DNA from: Pseudomonas sp. CFBP13508 | GTDB taxonomy: Bacteria > Pseudomonadota > Gammaproteobacteria > Pseudomonadales > Pseudomonadaceae | DNA: 64,000 nucleotides | Reading direction: 5' to 3' | Assembly: GCF_005233515.1 (NCBI RefSeq) | Contig: NZ_QFZZ01000011.1 | Location: 62,001 to 126,000, forward strand | Position numbers and translations under genes: made by a program | Part shown: positions 32,706-41,909 of the stretch, in pieces | Layout of the letters: the number at the start of each line of letters is the position of its first letter | How positions within the stretch are numbered: the first letter of the stretch is position 1 | Notes under the pieces: model-generated | Database searches by the model: none | Told to the model about the DNA's origin: nothing | The model's input: the letters and a program-made list of their open reading frames with translations, nothing else

Positions 32706-34976
32706 TCAAATACGCTTTGTGGCGTAACGCTTGAGCATGCTTGGAACATCGAGAATCAGCGCAATGCGGCCGTCACCGGTGATGGTGGCGCCGGACATGC
32801 CCGGAGTTCCCTGGAGCATTTTGCCCAATGGCTTGATGACCACTTCTTCCTGGCCGACCAGTTGATCGACGACGAAGCCGATCCGCTGTGTGCCCACCGA
32901 AAGAATCACCACATGGCCTTCGCGCTGCTCTTCGTGAGCGGCGGAGCTGACCAGCCAGCGCTTGAGGTAGAACAATGGCAGCGCCTTGTCGCGCACGATC
33001 ACCACTTCCTGACCGTCGACGACATTGGTAGTCGACAGATCGAGGTGGAAGATTTCGTTGACGTTGACCAACGGGAACGCGAACGCCTGATTGCCGAGCA
33101 TGACCATCAGCGTCGGCATGATCGCCAGGGTCAGCGGCACCTTGATGACGATCTTCGAACCCTGGCCCTTGGTCGAGTAGATGTTGATCGAACCGTTGAG
33201 CTGGGAAATCTTGGTCTTCACCACGTCCATGCCGACACCACGGCCGGACACGTCGGAGATCTCGGTCTTGGTCGAGAAACCCGGGGCGAAAATCAGGTTG
33301 TAGCACTCGGTATCGCTCAGGCGATCAGCCGCGTCCTTGTCCATCACACCGCGTTTTACCGCGATCGAACGCAGGACGTTCGGGTCCATGCCTTTGCCAT
33401 CGTCGGAGATCGACAGCAGGATATGGTCGCCTTCCTGCTCGGCCGCCAGCACCACGCGACCGCCACGGGCCTTGCCCGATGCTTCGCGTTCTTCCGGCGA
33501 CTCGATGCCGTGGTCAACGGCGTTGCGCACCAAGTGGACCAGCGGGTCGGCCAGGGCCTCGACAAGGTTTTTGTCGAGGTCGGTTTCTTCACCCACCAGT
33601 TCCAGGTTGATCTCTTTCTTCAGCTGCCGCGCGAGGTCGCGTACCAGACGCGGGAAGCGCCCGAAGACCTTCTTGATCGGCTGCATCCGCGTCTTCATCA
33701 CGGCGGTCTGCAGGTCAGCGGTGACCACGTCGAGGTTCGACACGGCCTTGGACATGGCTTCGTCGCCGCTGTTGAGGCCCAGGCGCACCAGACGGTTACG
33801 CACCAGCACCAGCTCGCCGACCATGTTCATGATCTCGTCGAGCCGCGCGGTGTCGACGCGCACGGTGGTTTCCGCTTCGCTGGCCGGTTTTTCTGCCGGG
33901 GCAGCGGCTGGCGCGCGGGCCGGAGCCGGTGCAGCAGCGGCGGCAGGTTTCGGCGCCTCGGCTTTCGGTTCAGGCTTGGCGGCAGGTTTCGGCGCAGCAG
34001 CGGCAGCCGGAGCTTTCGCCGCTGGCGTGGCGACGCTTGATGCCGAGCCGGCAGTCGCAGCGCTGGCGTCAAACTTGCCTTTGCCGTGCAATTCGTCGAG
34101 CAGCGATTCGAATTCGTGATCGCTGATCAGGTCGCTGCCCGCCGCCGCAGCTGCCGGTGCAGCAGGGGCTGCCGGGGCCGAAGCAATGGCCGATTCCAGC
34201 GCGTCAACGGCGAAGTTGCCCTTGCCATGCAACTGATCGAGCAAGGCTTCGAATTCGTCGTCGGTGATGTCCGAGCTGTCGCCCTTGGCAGGCGCTGCCG
34301 GAGCTGCTGGCGCCGCTGGAGCGACCGCATCGACAGCGAACTGGCCTTTGCCGTGCAGTTGATCGAGCAGCGATTCAAATTCTGCATCGGTGATTTCATC
34401 GCTGGCCGCCGTGTCGGCAACCTGCGCTGGAGCAACAACAGCGGCCGGGGCCTCGGCCTGCGCCTTGACGGCATTCAGCGAGTCCAGCAACTGTTCGAAT
34501 TCGTTATCGGTGATGTCTTCCGATGCGCTTTCGGCGACCGGCTCTTCAACCGCTTCTACCGGTGCGGCAACGGCTTCATCCGCCGATTGCGGTTCGGCCA
34601 GGCGCGCCAGCGCGGCCAACAGCTCCGGCGTCGCAGCGGTGATCGGTGAACGTTCACGGACTTCGCTGAACATGCTGTTCACCGCGTCCAGTGCTTCGAG
34701 CACAACGTCCATCAGTTCTGCATCAACGCGACGCTCACCCTTGCGCAGGATGTCGAACACGTTTTCGGCGATGTGACAGCACTCCACCAGCTCATTGAGC
34801 TGAAGGAAGCCGGCGCCCCCTTTTACAGTGTGGAAACCGCGAAAAATTGCATTGAGCAGATCTGCATCATCCGGACGGCTTTCCAGCTCGACCAGTTGTT
34901 CGGACAGTTGCTCAAGAATCTCGCCGGCCTCAACCAGGAAATCCTGAAGGATCTCTTCATCGGCGCCGAAGCTCAT
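32706..34976 (-). CDS. cheA: Chemotaxis histidine kinase CheA
   Basis: A 756-residue kinase. The HPt domain has phospho-histidine H49 in FRGFHTVKGGAGF. The long linker (about 150-370) contains four repeats of I(T/S)DxEFExLLDxL, the last three ending in HGKG (near 154, 194, 236, 282), set in Ala/Pro-rich sequence. The dimerisation (ETTVRVDTARLDEIMNMVGEL), ATPase (LVHLVRNAVDHG, DDGKGMD, GRGVGMDVV) and CheW-like regulatory domains follow. It phosphorylates CheY and CheB. Confidence 0.96.
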   Translation of the reverse strand: MSFGADEEILQDFLVEAGEILEQLSEQLVELESRPDDADLLNAIFRGFHTVKGGAGFLQLNELVECCHIAENVFDILRKGERRVDAELMDVVLEALDAVNSMFSEVRERSPITAATPELLAALARLAEPQSADEAVAAPVEAVEEPVAESASEDITDNEFEQLLDSLNAVKAQAEAPAAVVAPAQVADTAASDEITDAEFESLLDQLHGKGQFAVDAVAPAAPAAPAAPAKGDSSDITDDEFEALLDQLHGKGNFAVDALESAIASAPAAPAAPAAAAAGSDLISDHEFESLLDELHGKGKFDASAATAGSASSVATPAAKAPAAAAAPKPAAKPEPKAEAPKPAAAAAPAPARAPAAAPAEKPASEAETTVRVDTARLDEIMNMVGELVLVRNRLVRLGLNSGDEAMSKAVSNLDVVTADLQTAVMKTRMQPIKKVFGRFPRLVRDLARQLKKEINLELVGEETDLDKNLVEALADPLVHLVRNAVDHGIESPEEREASGKARGGRVVLAAEQEGDHILLSISDDGKGMDPNVLRSIAVKRGVMDKDAADRLSDTECYNLIFAPGFSTKTEISDVSGRGVGMDVVKTKISQLNGSINIYSTKGQGSKIVIKVPLTLAIMPTLMVMLGNQAFAFPLVNVNEIFHLDLSTTNVVDGQEVVIVRDKALPLFYLKRWLVSSAAHEEQREGHVVILSVGTQRIGFVVDQLVGQEEVVIKPLGKMLQGTPGMSGATITGDGRIALILDVPSMLKRYATKRI

Positions 34977-35013
34977 TAATGGGGTGCTCCTAACAGGTCT
35001 AAAAACCTAAACT

Positions 35014-35802
35014 TCAAAATCCAAGGCTGGATAGCAAATCGTCCACATCGTCCTGACCGGACACAACGTCTTCTCGTTTATCGGCATGAATCTGCGGACC
35101 TTCACCCTGCGAGAGATGTTTTTGTGGATCTTTTTCGGCAAGCATTGCGGCGCGGTCATGTTCGATGCCCGCAAAGCGGTCGACCTGGCTGGCCATGAGC
35201 ACGAGTTTGAGCAGATTGCTTTCGACTTCGGTGACCAATTGAGTCACGCGCTTGATCACCTGACCGGTGAGATCCTGGTAGTCCTGAGCCAGCAGGATGT
35301 CGTTGAGGTTGCTCGACACTGCACGGTTGTCCGTGCTGCTGCGTGACAGAAAACCGTCGACCCGGCGCGCCAGTTCGCGGAACTCTTCAGCCCCGACCTC
35401 GCGACGCATGAAGCGCCCCCAATCGGCGCTCAACGTCTGCGCTTCATCAGCCAGACTGTTGACCACCGGCGTGGCGCTTTCCACCAGATCCATGGTGCGG
35501 TTGGCCGCGGCTTCCGTCAGCTTGACCACATAGCCCAGGCGTTCGGTCGCGTCGGTGATTTGCGACACTTCCTCGGCCTGCGGCATGTGCGGATCGATCT
35601 GGAAATTGACGATCGCACTGTGCAGTTCACGTGTGAGCTTGCCCACTTCCTGATACAGGCCGCGGTCACGGGTCTGATTGAGCTCATGGATCAGTTGCAC
35701 CGCGTCGCCGAACCTGCCTTTTTCAAGGCTCTCGACCAGTTCGACCGCGTGTTTTTTCAGGGTCGATTCGAAATCGCCCTGTGATGATTCGTTATGCTCC
35801 AT
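35014..35802 (-). CDS. cheZ: CheY phosphatase CheZ
   Basis: A 262-residue CheZ. The long helical hairpin includes ILLAQDYQDLTGQVIKRVTQL, where the Gln of QDYQDLTGQ is the catalytic residue of the family. The extreme C-terminus DDVDDLLSSLGF is the CheY-binding amphipathic peptide. The ATG at 35802 (MEHNESS) is used; 35817 adds five atypical residues. The gene follows cheY by 18 bp. Confidence 0.94.
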   Translation of the reverse strand: MEHNESSQGDFESTLKKHAVELVESLEKGRFGDAVQLIHELNQTRDRGLYQEVGKLTRELHSAIVNFQIDPHMPQAEEVSQITDATERLGYVVKLTEAAANRTMDLVESATPVVNSLADEAQTLSADWGRFMRREVGAEEFRELARRVDGFLSRSSTDNRAVSSNLNDILLAQDYQDLTGQVIKRVTQLVTEVESNLLKLVLMASQVDRFAGIEHDRAAMLAEKDPQKHLSQGEGPQIHADKREDVVSGQDDVDDLLSSLGF

Positions 35803-35820
35803 AGCTCCCCCGCGCATTCA

Positions 35821-36192
35821 TCAGCCGATGCGTTCGAAAATCTTCTCGATTTTGTCTTTCAACGCTTGAGCCGTGAAAGGTTTGACTACGTAACCGTTCA
35901 CACCGGCCTGAGCGGCCTCGATGATCTGCTCGCGCTTGGCTTCAGCAGTCACCATCAACACCGGGAGGTGCTTGAGTTTTTCATCGGCGCGCACGTGACG
36001 CAGCAGGTCGATACCGGTCATGCCCGGCATGTTCCAGTCCGTTACCAGAAAGTCGATGCTGCCGCTGTTGAGCACCGGAATGGCAGTGGTGCCATCGTCG
36101 GCCTCGACGGTGTTGGTGAACCCAAGATCGCGCAGCAGGTTCTTGATGATCCGCCGCATCGTTGAGAAGTCATCAACGATGAGGATTTTCAT
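35821..36192 (-). CDS. cheY: Chemotaxis response regulator CheY
   Basis: A 123-residue receiver protein: acidic pocket at KILIVDDF, phospho-Asp in FLVTDWNMPGMTG, Thr/Lys switch residues in VLMVTAEA and YVVKPFTA. Phospho-CheY binds FliM to change rotation. The ATG at 36192 (MKILIVDD) matches Pseudomonas CheY; however, the best ribosome site (GGAGG) fits a TTG start at 36204 better, so four extra residues (MNKD) are possible. Confidence 0.93.
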   Translation of the reverse strand: MKILIVDDFSTMRRIIKNLLRDLGFTNTVEADDGTTAIPVLNSGSIDFLVTDWNMPGMTGIDLLRHVRADEKLKHLPVLMVTAEAKREQIIEAAQAGVNGYVVKPFTAQALKDKIEKIFERIG

Positions 36193-36258
36193 GTCTTTGT
36201 TCAATTCGACCTCCAAGCAGTCTTAAACGCGCCCAGCACCTGGACACGCCACTTCAAT

Positions 36259-36266
36259 CAATCGGC
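36259..36266 (-). promoter_or_regulatory. Sigma-28 (FliA) -10-like element before cheY
   Basis: GCCGATTG on the minus strand resembles the FliA -10 GCCGATAA, about 67 bp upstream of cheY. The expected TAAA at 15 bp spacing is poor (GACA), so the call is tentative. The 168-bp fliA-cheY gap holds nothing else except the hairpin at 36340-36357. Confidence 0.3.
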
Positions 36267-36339
36267 ATAGCACTCGAAGTTTGTCTGGAGCACAACGGAT
36301 CGAGACCGGCGCCGTTGATCACCGCACCAGCCTCGTTTC

Positions 36340-36357
36340 GCAGTGTCCCCACACTGC
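36340..36357. other. Hairpin immediately after fliA
   Basis: GCAGTGT-cccc-ACACTGC, a perfect 7-bp stem, begins 3 bp after the fliA stop. Without a T run it is not a canonical terminator, but it may insulate fliA from cheY. Confidence 0.45.
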
Positions 36358-36359
36358 CT

Positions 36360-37100
36360 TCAGCGCGCTCGCCACTCCCCCAAACGCCCCCGCAGACGGG
36401 CCGCGCACTGGCTGTGTAACTGGCTGACCCGCGATTCACTGACGCCAAGGACTTCACCGATTTCCTTGAGGTTCAGCTCTTCGTCGTAGTACAGCGCCAA
36501 CACCAGTCGCTCACGCTCCGGCAAATTGGCAATCGCGTCCGCCAGCGCCGCCTGGAAGCGTTCATCTTCCAGATCGCGTGACGGCTCCATATGAGCACTC
36601 GCGCCATCCTCGTGCAGCCCTTCGTGTTCGCCGTCCTGCAACAGGTCGTCGAAACTGAACAGGCGACTGCCCAAGGTGTCATTCAGAATCCCGTAGTAAT
36701 CGTCGAGACTCAATTGGAGTTCGGCCGCAACCTCGTGATCTTTAGCGTCACGGCCGGTTTTAGCTTCAATCGAGCGAATCGCGTCGCTGACCATCCTGGT
36801 ATTACGGTGAACCGAGCGTGGTGCCCAATCCCCTTTGCGCACTTCATCGAGCATCGCGCCGCGGATTCGAATGCCCGCGTACGTTTCGAAACTGGCGCCT
36901 TTGCTGGCGTCGTATTTGGTCGAGACTTCGAGCAAACCGATCATCCCGGCCTGGATCAGGTCTTCGACCTGCACGCTGGCCGGCAGGCGTGCCAGCAAGT
37001 GATAGGCAATGCGCTTGACCAGTGGCGCGTAGCGCTCGATCAATTCGTATTGCGCGTCACGCGCCGACTTTTTGTAAAGATTCATGCCACTGGCGGTCAT
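36360..37100 (-). CDS. fliA: Flagellar sigma factor sigma-28 (FliA)
   Basis: A 246-residue sigma factor. Region 2 has YAPLVKRIAYHLLARLPASVQVEDLIQAGMIGLLE and GASFETYAGIRIRGAMLDEVRKGDW; region 4 has LPERERLVLALYYDEELNLKEIGEVLGVSESRVSQLHSQ. It directs late flagellar and chemotaxis genes. The ATG at 37100 overlaps the fleN stop (ATGA), which decides the start; the upstream in-frame codons lie within fleN. Confidence 0.96.
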   Translation of the reverse strand: MTASGMNLYKKSARDAQYELIERYAPLVKRIAYHLLARLPASVQVEDLIQAGMIGLLEVSTKYDASKGASFETYAGIRIRGAMLDEVRKGDWAPRSVHRNTRMVSDAIRSIEAKTGRDAKDHEVAAELQLSLDDYYGILNDTLGSRLFSFDDLLQDGEHEGLHEDGASAHMEPSRDLEDERFQAALADAIANLPERERLVLALYYDEELNLKEIGEVLGVSESRVSQLHSQCAARLRGRLGEWRAR

Positions 37101-37927
37101 ATCACAGGCCCTGCGGTTTGCTGCACGAGACGCTCGACGAAAAATTCCAGATGCCCGCGCGGGTTGGCCGGCAGCGGCCAGGTGTCGACCTTCTGGGCGA
37201 TGGCCTTGAAGGCCAGCGCGCACTTGGAACGGGGAAAGGCTTCGTAGACGGCGCGCTGCTTCTGCACTGCCTTGCGCACGCTTTCGTCGTACGGCACGGC
37301 GCCGACGTATTGTAGGGCGACGTCAAGGAAGCGATCCGTGACCTTGGTCAACTTGGCGAACAGGTTGCGCCCTTCCTGCGGGCTCTGCGCCATGTTGGCC
37401 AGCACGCGGAAGCGGTTCATGCCGTAATCACGGTTGAGCAACTTGATCAGCGCGTAAGCGTCGGTGATCGAAGTCGGCTCGTCGCAGACCACCAGCAACA
37501 CTTCCTGGGCGGCACGAACGAAACTGACTACCGAGTCACCAATACCCGCAGCGGTGTCGATCACCAGCACGTCGAGATTGTCACCGATATCGCTGAACGC
37601 CTGGATCAGGCCGGCGTGCTGCGCCGGGCTCAGGTGCACCATGCTCTGCGTGCCGGAGGCCGCCGGCACGATGCGAATCCCGCCCGGGCCCTGCAACAGC
37701 ACGTCGCGCAGTTCGCAACGGCCTTCGATAACGTCGGCCAAAGTGCGCTTGGGTGTCAGCCCCAGCAGAACGTCGACGTTCGCCAGGCCCAGGTCGGCGT
37801 CCAGCAGCATGACCCGACGGCCAAGCTCTGCCAGCGCCAGCGACAAGTTCACTGACACGTTAGTCTTGCCGACGCCACCTTTGCCGCCGGTCACCGCGAT
37901 CACCTGTACGGGATGCATGCTGCCCAT
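37097..37927 (-). CDS. fleN: Flagellar number regulator FleN (FlhG)
   Basis: A 276-residue MinD-type ATPase with deviant Walker A GGKGGVGKTNVSVN and LLDADLGLANVDVLLGL. It binds FleQ and limits flagella to a polar set. The start MGSMHPVQV resembles P. aeruginosa FleN, which begins a few residues earlier. It follows a possible 35-codon ORF by one base and overlaps fliA. Confidence 0.96.
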   Translation of the reverse strand: MGSMHPVQVIAVTGGKGGVGKTNVSVNLSLALAELGRRVMLLDADLGLANVDVLLGLTPKRTLADVIEGRCELRDVLLQGPGGIRIVPAASGTQSMVHLSPAQHAGLIQAFSDIGDNLDVLVIDTAAGIGDSVVSFVRAAQEVLLVVCDEPTSITDAYALIKLLNRDYGMNRFRVLANMAQSPQEGRNLFAKLTKVTDRFLDVALQYVGAVPYDESVRKAVQKQRAVYEAFPRSKCALAFKAIAQKVDTWPLPANPRGHLEFFVERLVQQTAGPVI

Positions 37928-37928
37928 G

Positions 37929-38036
37929 TTATTTCTTTACCTTGTCTTGCATAGACGGAGGCCACATTACTGGCTGCGCGTTCCTGATCGGAACAATGCG
38001 TGGCAGACCATCGATGTAGGTACAAAAACTGTTCAT
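37929..38036 (-). CDS. Possible 35-residue ORF between flhF and fleN
   Basis: ATG at 38036 lies 7 bp after the flhF stop behind GAGGT, and the TAA ends one base before the fleN ATG. The peptide starts MNSFCTYIDGLPRIV. It shows no domain or signal sequence. The tight fit suggests translational coupling to fleN, but it may be just leader sequence. Confidence 0.3.
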   Translation of the reverse strand: MNSFCTYIDGLPRIVPIRNAQPVMWPPSMQDKVKK

Positions 38037-38043
38037 GATTACC

Positions 38044-39384
38044 TCAGCCAACCTGCTTGGTCGGGCTGTGATAGATATCAGCGAACATGTCAGCCATGGC
38101 TTCTTCGCTGGGTTCTTCCTGCATTTGCACGCTGACGGCGCGGCTGACCAGTTGATGACGGCGCGGCAGATGCAAATCATCCGGAATCCGTGGGCCATCG
38201 GTCAGGTACGCGACCGGCAATTCATGACTGATCGCCAGGCTCAACACTTCGCCGAGACTGGCCGTTTCATCCAGTTTAGTCAGGATGCAGCCGGCCAGCC
38301 CGCAACGCTTGTAACTGTGATAAGCGGCGGTTAGAACCTGTTTCTGGCTGGTGGTTGCCAGGACCAGATAATTTTTTGAGCGAATGCCACGCCCGGCCAG
38401 GCTCTCAAGCTGCATGCGCAACGCCGGATCACTGGCTTGCAGGCCGGCAGTATCGATCAAAACCACGCGTTTGCGTAGCAGTGGATCCAATGCCTGCACC
38501 AGCGACTGACCCGGATCGACGTGCGTTACCGGCACGTTGAGGATGCGCCCGAGGGTTTTCAGTTGTTCCTGCGCGCCGATGCGGAAGCTGTCCATGCTCA
38601 CCAGTGCAACGTTCTGCGCGCCGTACTTGAGCACGTAACGCGCGGCGAGCTTGGCCAGCGTGGTGGTCTTGCCCATGCCGGCGGGGCCGACCATGGCAAT
38701 CACACCGCCCTCTTCCAGCGGCTCGACTTCCGGTACGGCAATCATCCGCGCCAAGTGCGCCAGCAACATGCGCCAGGCCTGACGGGGTTCTTCGATATCG
38801 GTGATCATCGCCAGCAGATCGCGCGACAGCGGGCCGGACAGGCCGATGCGCTGCAGACGGCGATACAGATTGGCCTGGGCCGGACGGCTGCCTTGCAGCT
38901 GATTCCAGGCCAGGGTGCCGAGCTGAACTTCCATCAGCTCGCGCAGGCTGTTCAATTCAAAACGCATCGACTCCAGCGCACGCGGATCGACACCCGCCGA
39001 GGCCTGCGCAGGTGCTGCAGCCGGACGCGCCGGGGCAGCGTAGGTTGGCTCGCTCAGCGGTTCGGCAGCGGTCAGCGGCAGGCCTGCGGTCAATGGCAGC
39101 CCGGCGAACAACTGCTGATTGGTGTTGCCGTCGGCTTCGCCACGCAGGCTCAGCTCGGCCTGAGCGGTAACGATGCGCGACTGGGTCTTGCGCAGCTCGT
39201 CTTCGAGTTCCATGTTCGGAACCCGTGGCGCCAGCGCCGACAATTTGTAATCCAGTGCCGCCGTCAACTCGACGCCGCCGGCAATGCGGCGGTTGCCGAT
39301 GATGGCGGCATCAGCGCCCAGCTCATCGCGAACCAGCTTCATGGCCTGACGCATATCGGCGGCGAAAAAACGCTTAACTTGCAT
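38044..39384 (-). CDS. flhF: Flagellar placement GTPase FlhF
   Basis: A 446-residue SRP-type GTPase. The N-terminal B domain (MQVKRFFAADMRQAMKLVRDELGADAAII) is followed by an Ala/Pro-rich linker, the N domain (about 175-230) and the G domain with P-loop MVGPAGMGKTTTLAKLAARY, then VLIDTAGL and LTKLDETASLGE. It sets the polar site of flagellum assembly. It starts 11 bp after flhA. Confidence 0.96.
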   Translation of the reverse strand: MQVKRFFAADMRQAMKLVRDELGADAAIIGNRRIAGGVELTAALDYKLSALAPRVPNMELEDELRKTQSRIVTAQAELSLRGEADGNTNQQLFAGLPLTAGLPLTAAEPLSEPTYAAPARPAAAPAQASAGVDPRALESMRFELNSLRELMEVQLGTLAWNQLQGSRPAQANLYRRLQRIGLSGPLSRDLLAMITDIEEPRQAWRMLLAHLARMIAVPEVEPLEEGGVIAMVGPAGMGKTTTLAKLAARYVLKYGAQNVALVSMDSFRIGAQEQLKTLGRILNVPVTHVDPGQSLVQALDPLLRKRVVLIDTAGLQASDPALRMQLESLAGRGIRSKNYLVLATTSQKQVLTAAYHSYKRCGLAGCILTKLDETASLGEVLSLAISHELPVAYLTDGPRIPDDLHLPRRHQLVSRAVSVQMQEEPSEEAMADMFADIYHSPTKQVG

Positions 39385-39395
39385 AAACCACTACC

Positions 39396-41525
39396 TCAGC
39401 CGTTGGGCCCTACTGTCGCAACGATGGTCACTTGCTTGTTGTCCGGTACTTCCTGGTAGGCCAGCACATGCAGGCCTGGGACTGCGAGGCGGCCGAAGCG
39501 CGAGAGCATCGCGCGGATCGGGCCTGCTACCAGCAGGATCACCGGTTGGCCTTGCATTTCCTGACGCTGGGCCGCTTCGATCAACGAACGTTGCAGCTTC
39601 TCGGCCATGCTTGGCTCCAGCAGAACGCCCTCTTCCGAGCCTTGTCCTGCCTTCTGCAGACTATTGAGCAATATCTGTTCCAACCTTGGTTCCAATGTGA
39701 TCACAGGCAGCTCGGACTCAGTGCCTACAATGCTTTGGACGATGGCGCGAGATACGCCGACCCGCACAGCAGCGACCAGAGCGGCGGTATCTTGACTCTT
39801 GGCAGCGTTGTTCGCGATCGCCTCGGCAATGCTGCGAATGTCGCGCACCGGCACGTGTTCGGCGAGCAGCGCTTGCAGGACCTTGAGCAACTGCGACAGC
39901 GAAACTACGCCCGGCACCAGCTCTTCTGCCAGTTTCGGCGAGCTCTTGGCCAGCAATTGCATGAGTTGCTGCACTTCCTCGTGGCCGATCAGCTCACTGG
40001 AGTGCTTGTACAGAATCTGGTTCAAGTGGGTGGCGACCACGGTGCTGGCGTCGACCACGGTGTAGCCCAGCGATTGCGCCTGGGCACGCTGGCTGATTTC
40101 GATCCACACCGCCTCGAGGCCGAAAGCCGGATCTTTGGCGTTGATACCGTTGAGCGAGCCGTAGACCTGGCCGGGGTTGATCGCCAGTTCGCGATCCGGG
40201 TAGATCTCGGCCTCGGCGAGAATCACGCCCATCAGCGTCAGGCGGTAAGCGCTCGGCGCCAGATCGAGGTTGTCGCGGATGTGCACGGTCGGCATCAAAA
40301 AGCCCAGATCCTGCGAGAGCTTCTTGCGCACGCCCTTGATCCGCGCGAGCAATTGCCCACCCTGATTGCGGTCCACCAGCGGAATCAGGCGATAGCCGAC
40401 TTCCAGGCCGATCATGTCGATCGGCGTCACGTCGTCCCAGCCCAGCTCCTTGGTTTCCATGGCGCGGGCCGGCGACGGCAGCAGTTCCTGCTGACGCTTG
40501 ACCTCTTCCAGCGCCACGACCTTGGCGACGTTCTGCTTCTTCCAGAACAGGTACGCGCCGCCCGCAGCCAGCGCCGCCATGCTCAGGAAGGAGAAGTGCG
40601 GCATGCCGGGCACCAGGCCCATCACCGCCATCAAACCAGCGGCCACGGCCAGCGCTTTCGGCGAGGCGAACATCTGGCGGTTGATCTGCTTGCCCATGTC
40701 TTCCGAGCCGGAAGCACGGGTCACCATGATCGCCGCTGCTGTAGATAACAACAGTGATGGCAATTGCGCCACTAAACCGTCACCGATGGTCAGCAAGGCG
40801 TAAACCTTGCCCGCATCGCCGAAGCTCATCCCGTGCTGGAAGATACCCACGGCCATGCCGCCGATAAGGTTGATGAACAGAATCAGCAGGCCGGCGATGG
40901 CGTCACCGCGGACGAACTTGCTGGCACCGTCCATCGAACCGTAGAACTCCGCTTCCTGGGCGACTTCCTGACGGCGCGACTTGGCTTGATTCTGGTCGAT
41001 CAGGCCGGCGTTGAGGTCGGCGTCGATCGCCATTTGTTTGCCGGGCATCGCGTCGAGAGTGAAACGCGCGCTCACCTCGGAAATCCGCCCGGCACCCTTG
41101 GTCACCACGACGAAGTTGATGATCATGAGGATCGCGAAGACCACGATACCGACCACGTAGTTACCGCCGATCACCACCTCACCGAAGGCCTGAATCACCT
41201 TACCGGCGGCGGCGTGGCCGTCCTGACCGTGGAGCATCACCACTCGCGTCGAGGCCACGTTCAACGCCAGGCGCAGCAGCGTCGCCACCAACAGAATGGT
41301 CGGGAACACGGCGAAATCCAGCGGCCGCAGCGCATACACGCAGACCAGCAGGACGACGATGGACAGGGCAATGTTGAAGGTAAAGAACACGTCGAGCAGG
41401 AACGGCGGTACCGGCAACATCATCATCGCCAGCATGACCAGCAGCAACAACGGCACGCCCAGATTGCCTCGACTGAGGTCGGCAACGTTGGTACGTGCTG
41501 TATTGAATAACTGAGTGCGATCCAC
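39396..41525 (-). CDS. flhA: Flagellar export gate protein FlhA
   Basis: A 709-residue protein: about eight N-terminal membrane helices (to about residue 330), the conserved FHIPEP-type loop (GRISEVSARFTLDAMPGKQMAIDADLNAGLI), and the large cytoplasmic domain that docks chaperone-substrate complexes. It uses a GTG start. FlhB normally lies directly upstream in Pseudomonas; here 7.96 kb of accessory DNA separates them. Confidence 0.96.
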   Translation of the reverse strand: MDRTQLFNTARTNVADLSRGNLGVPLLLLVMLAMMMLPVPPFLLDVFFTFNIALSIVVLLVCVYALRPLDFAVFPTILLVATLLRLALNVASTRVVMLHGQDGHAAAGKVIQAFGEVVIGGNYVVGIVVFAILMIINFVVVTKGAGRISEVSARFTLDAMPGKQMAIDADLNAGLIDQNQAKSRRQEVAQEAEFYGSMDGASKFVRGDAIAGLLILFINLIGGMAVGIFQHGMSFGDAGKVYALLTIGDGLVAQLPSLLLSTAAAIMVTRASGSEDMGKQINRQMFASPKALAVAAGLMAVMGLVPGMPHFSFLSMAALAAGGAYLFWKKQNVAKVVALEEVKRQQELLPSPARAMETKELGWDDVTPIDMIGLEVGYRLIPLVDRNQGGQLLARIKGVRKKLSQDLGFLMPTVHIRDNLDLAPSAYRLTLMGVILAEAEIYPDRELAINPGQVYGSLNGINAKDPAFGLEAVWIEISQRAQAQSLGYTVVDASTVVATHLNQILYKHSSELIGHEEVQQLMQLLAKSSPKLAEELVPGVVSLSQLLKVLQALLAEHVPVRDIRSIAEAIANNAAKSQDTAALVAAVRVGVSRAIVQSIVGTESELPVITLEPRLEQILLNSLQKAGQGSEEGVLLEPSMAEKLQRSLIEAAQRQEMQGQPVILLVAGPIRAMLSRFGRLAVPGLHVLAYQEVPDNKQVTIVATVGPNG

Positions 41526-41586
41526 CGGTTTTCCCCGTTCCTTTAAAGCAAACTTTTGACGCCCCGAACGGACGCAGGGCGGCTAT

Positions 41587-41602
41587 TGCAAGAAGCTTTC
41601 CA
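41587..41602 (-). promoter_or_regulatory. Sigma-54 promoter candidate for flhA
   Basis: TGGAAAG-CTTC-TTGCA on the minus strand has GG and GC 10 bp apart, as in the RpoN consensus, about 62 bp before the flhA GTG. It would let flhA-flhF-fleN-fliA be transcribed despite separation from flhB. Confidence 0.65.
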
Positions 41603-41666
41603 ACTTTTGCCGGGGAATGAAATAGAGCGGTTTTACTTGGGATTATCGGCTGATTGGGTTGACCCC

Positions 41667-41756
41667 TTCGCGAGCAGGCTCGCTCCCACAGTTTGAAATG
41701 CATTCCCAATCGGACATTTGGAATACGGCCCCTGTGGGAGCGAGCCTGCTCGCGAA
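41667..41756. repeat. REP doublet (REPIN) at the flhA edge of the island
   Basis: Inverted REPs at 41667-41690 and 41733-41756; the spacer includes TTTGAAATGCATTCCC. It marks the left border of the accessory insertion. Confidence 0.9.
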
Positions 41757-41909
41757 GAGGCCATCGAATGCCGCGCATTTTTTCGATTTAAACGAAGCTG
41801 TTTAAAAGACACCTTCAGACACGGTCTCAAGGCTACAAATCCTTGCGCCATTGCCTACAGCCAAGCCAGAATCCGCCGGCTTGTGCACCTGGGGGTCGAG
41901 TTTTATTGT

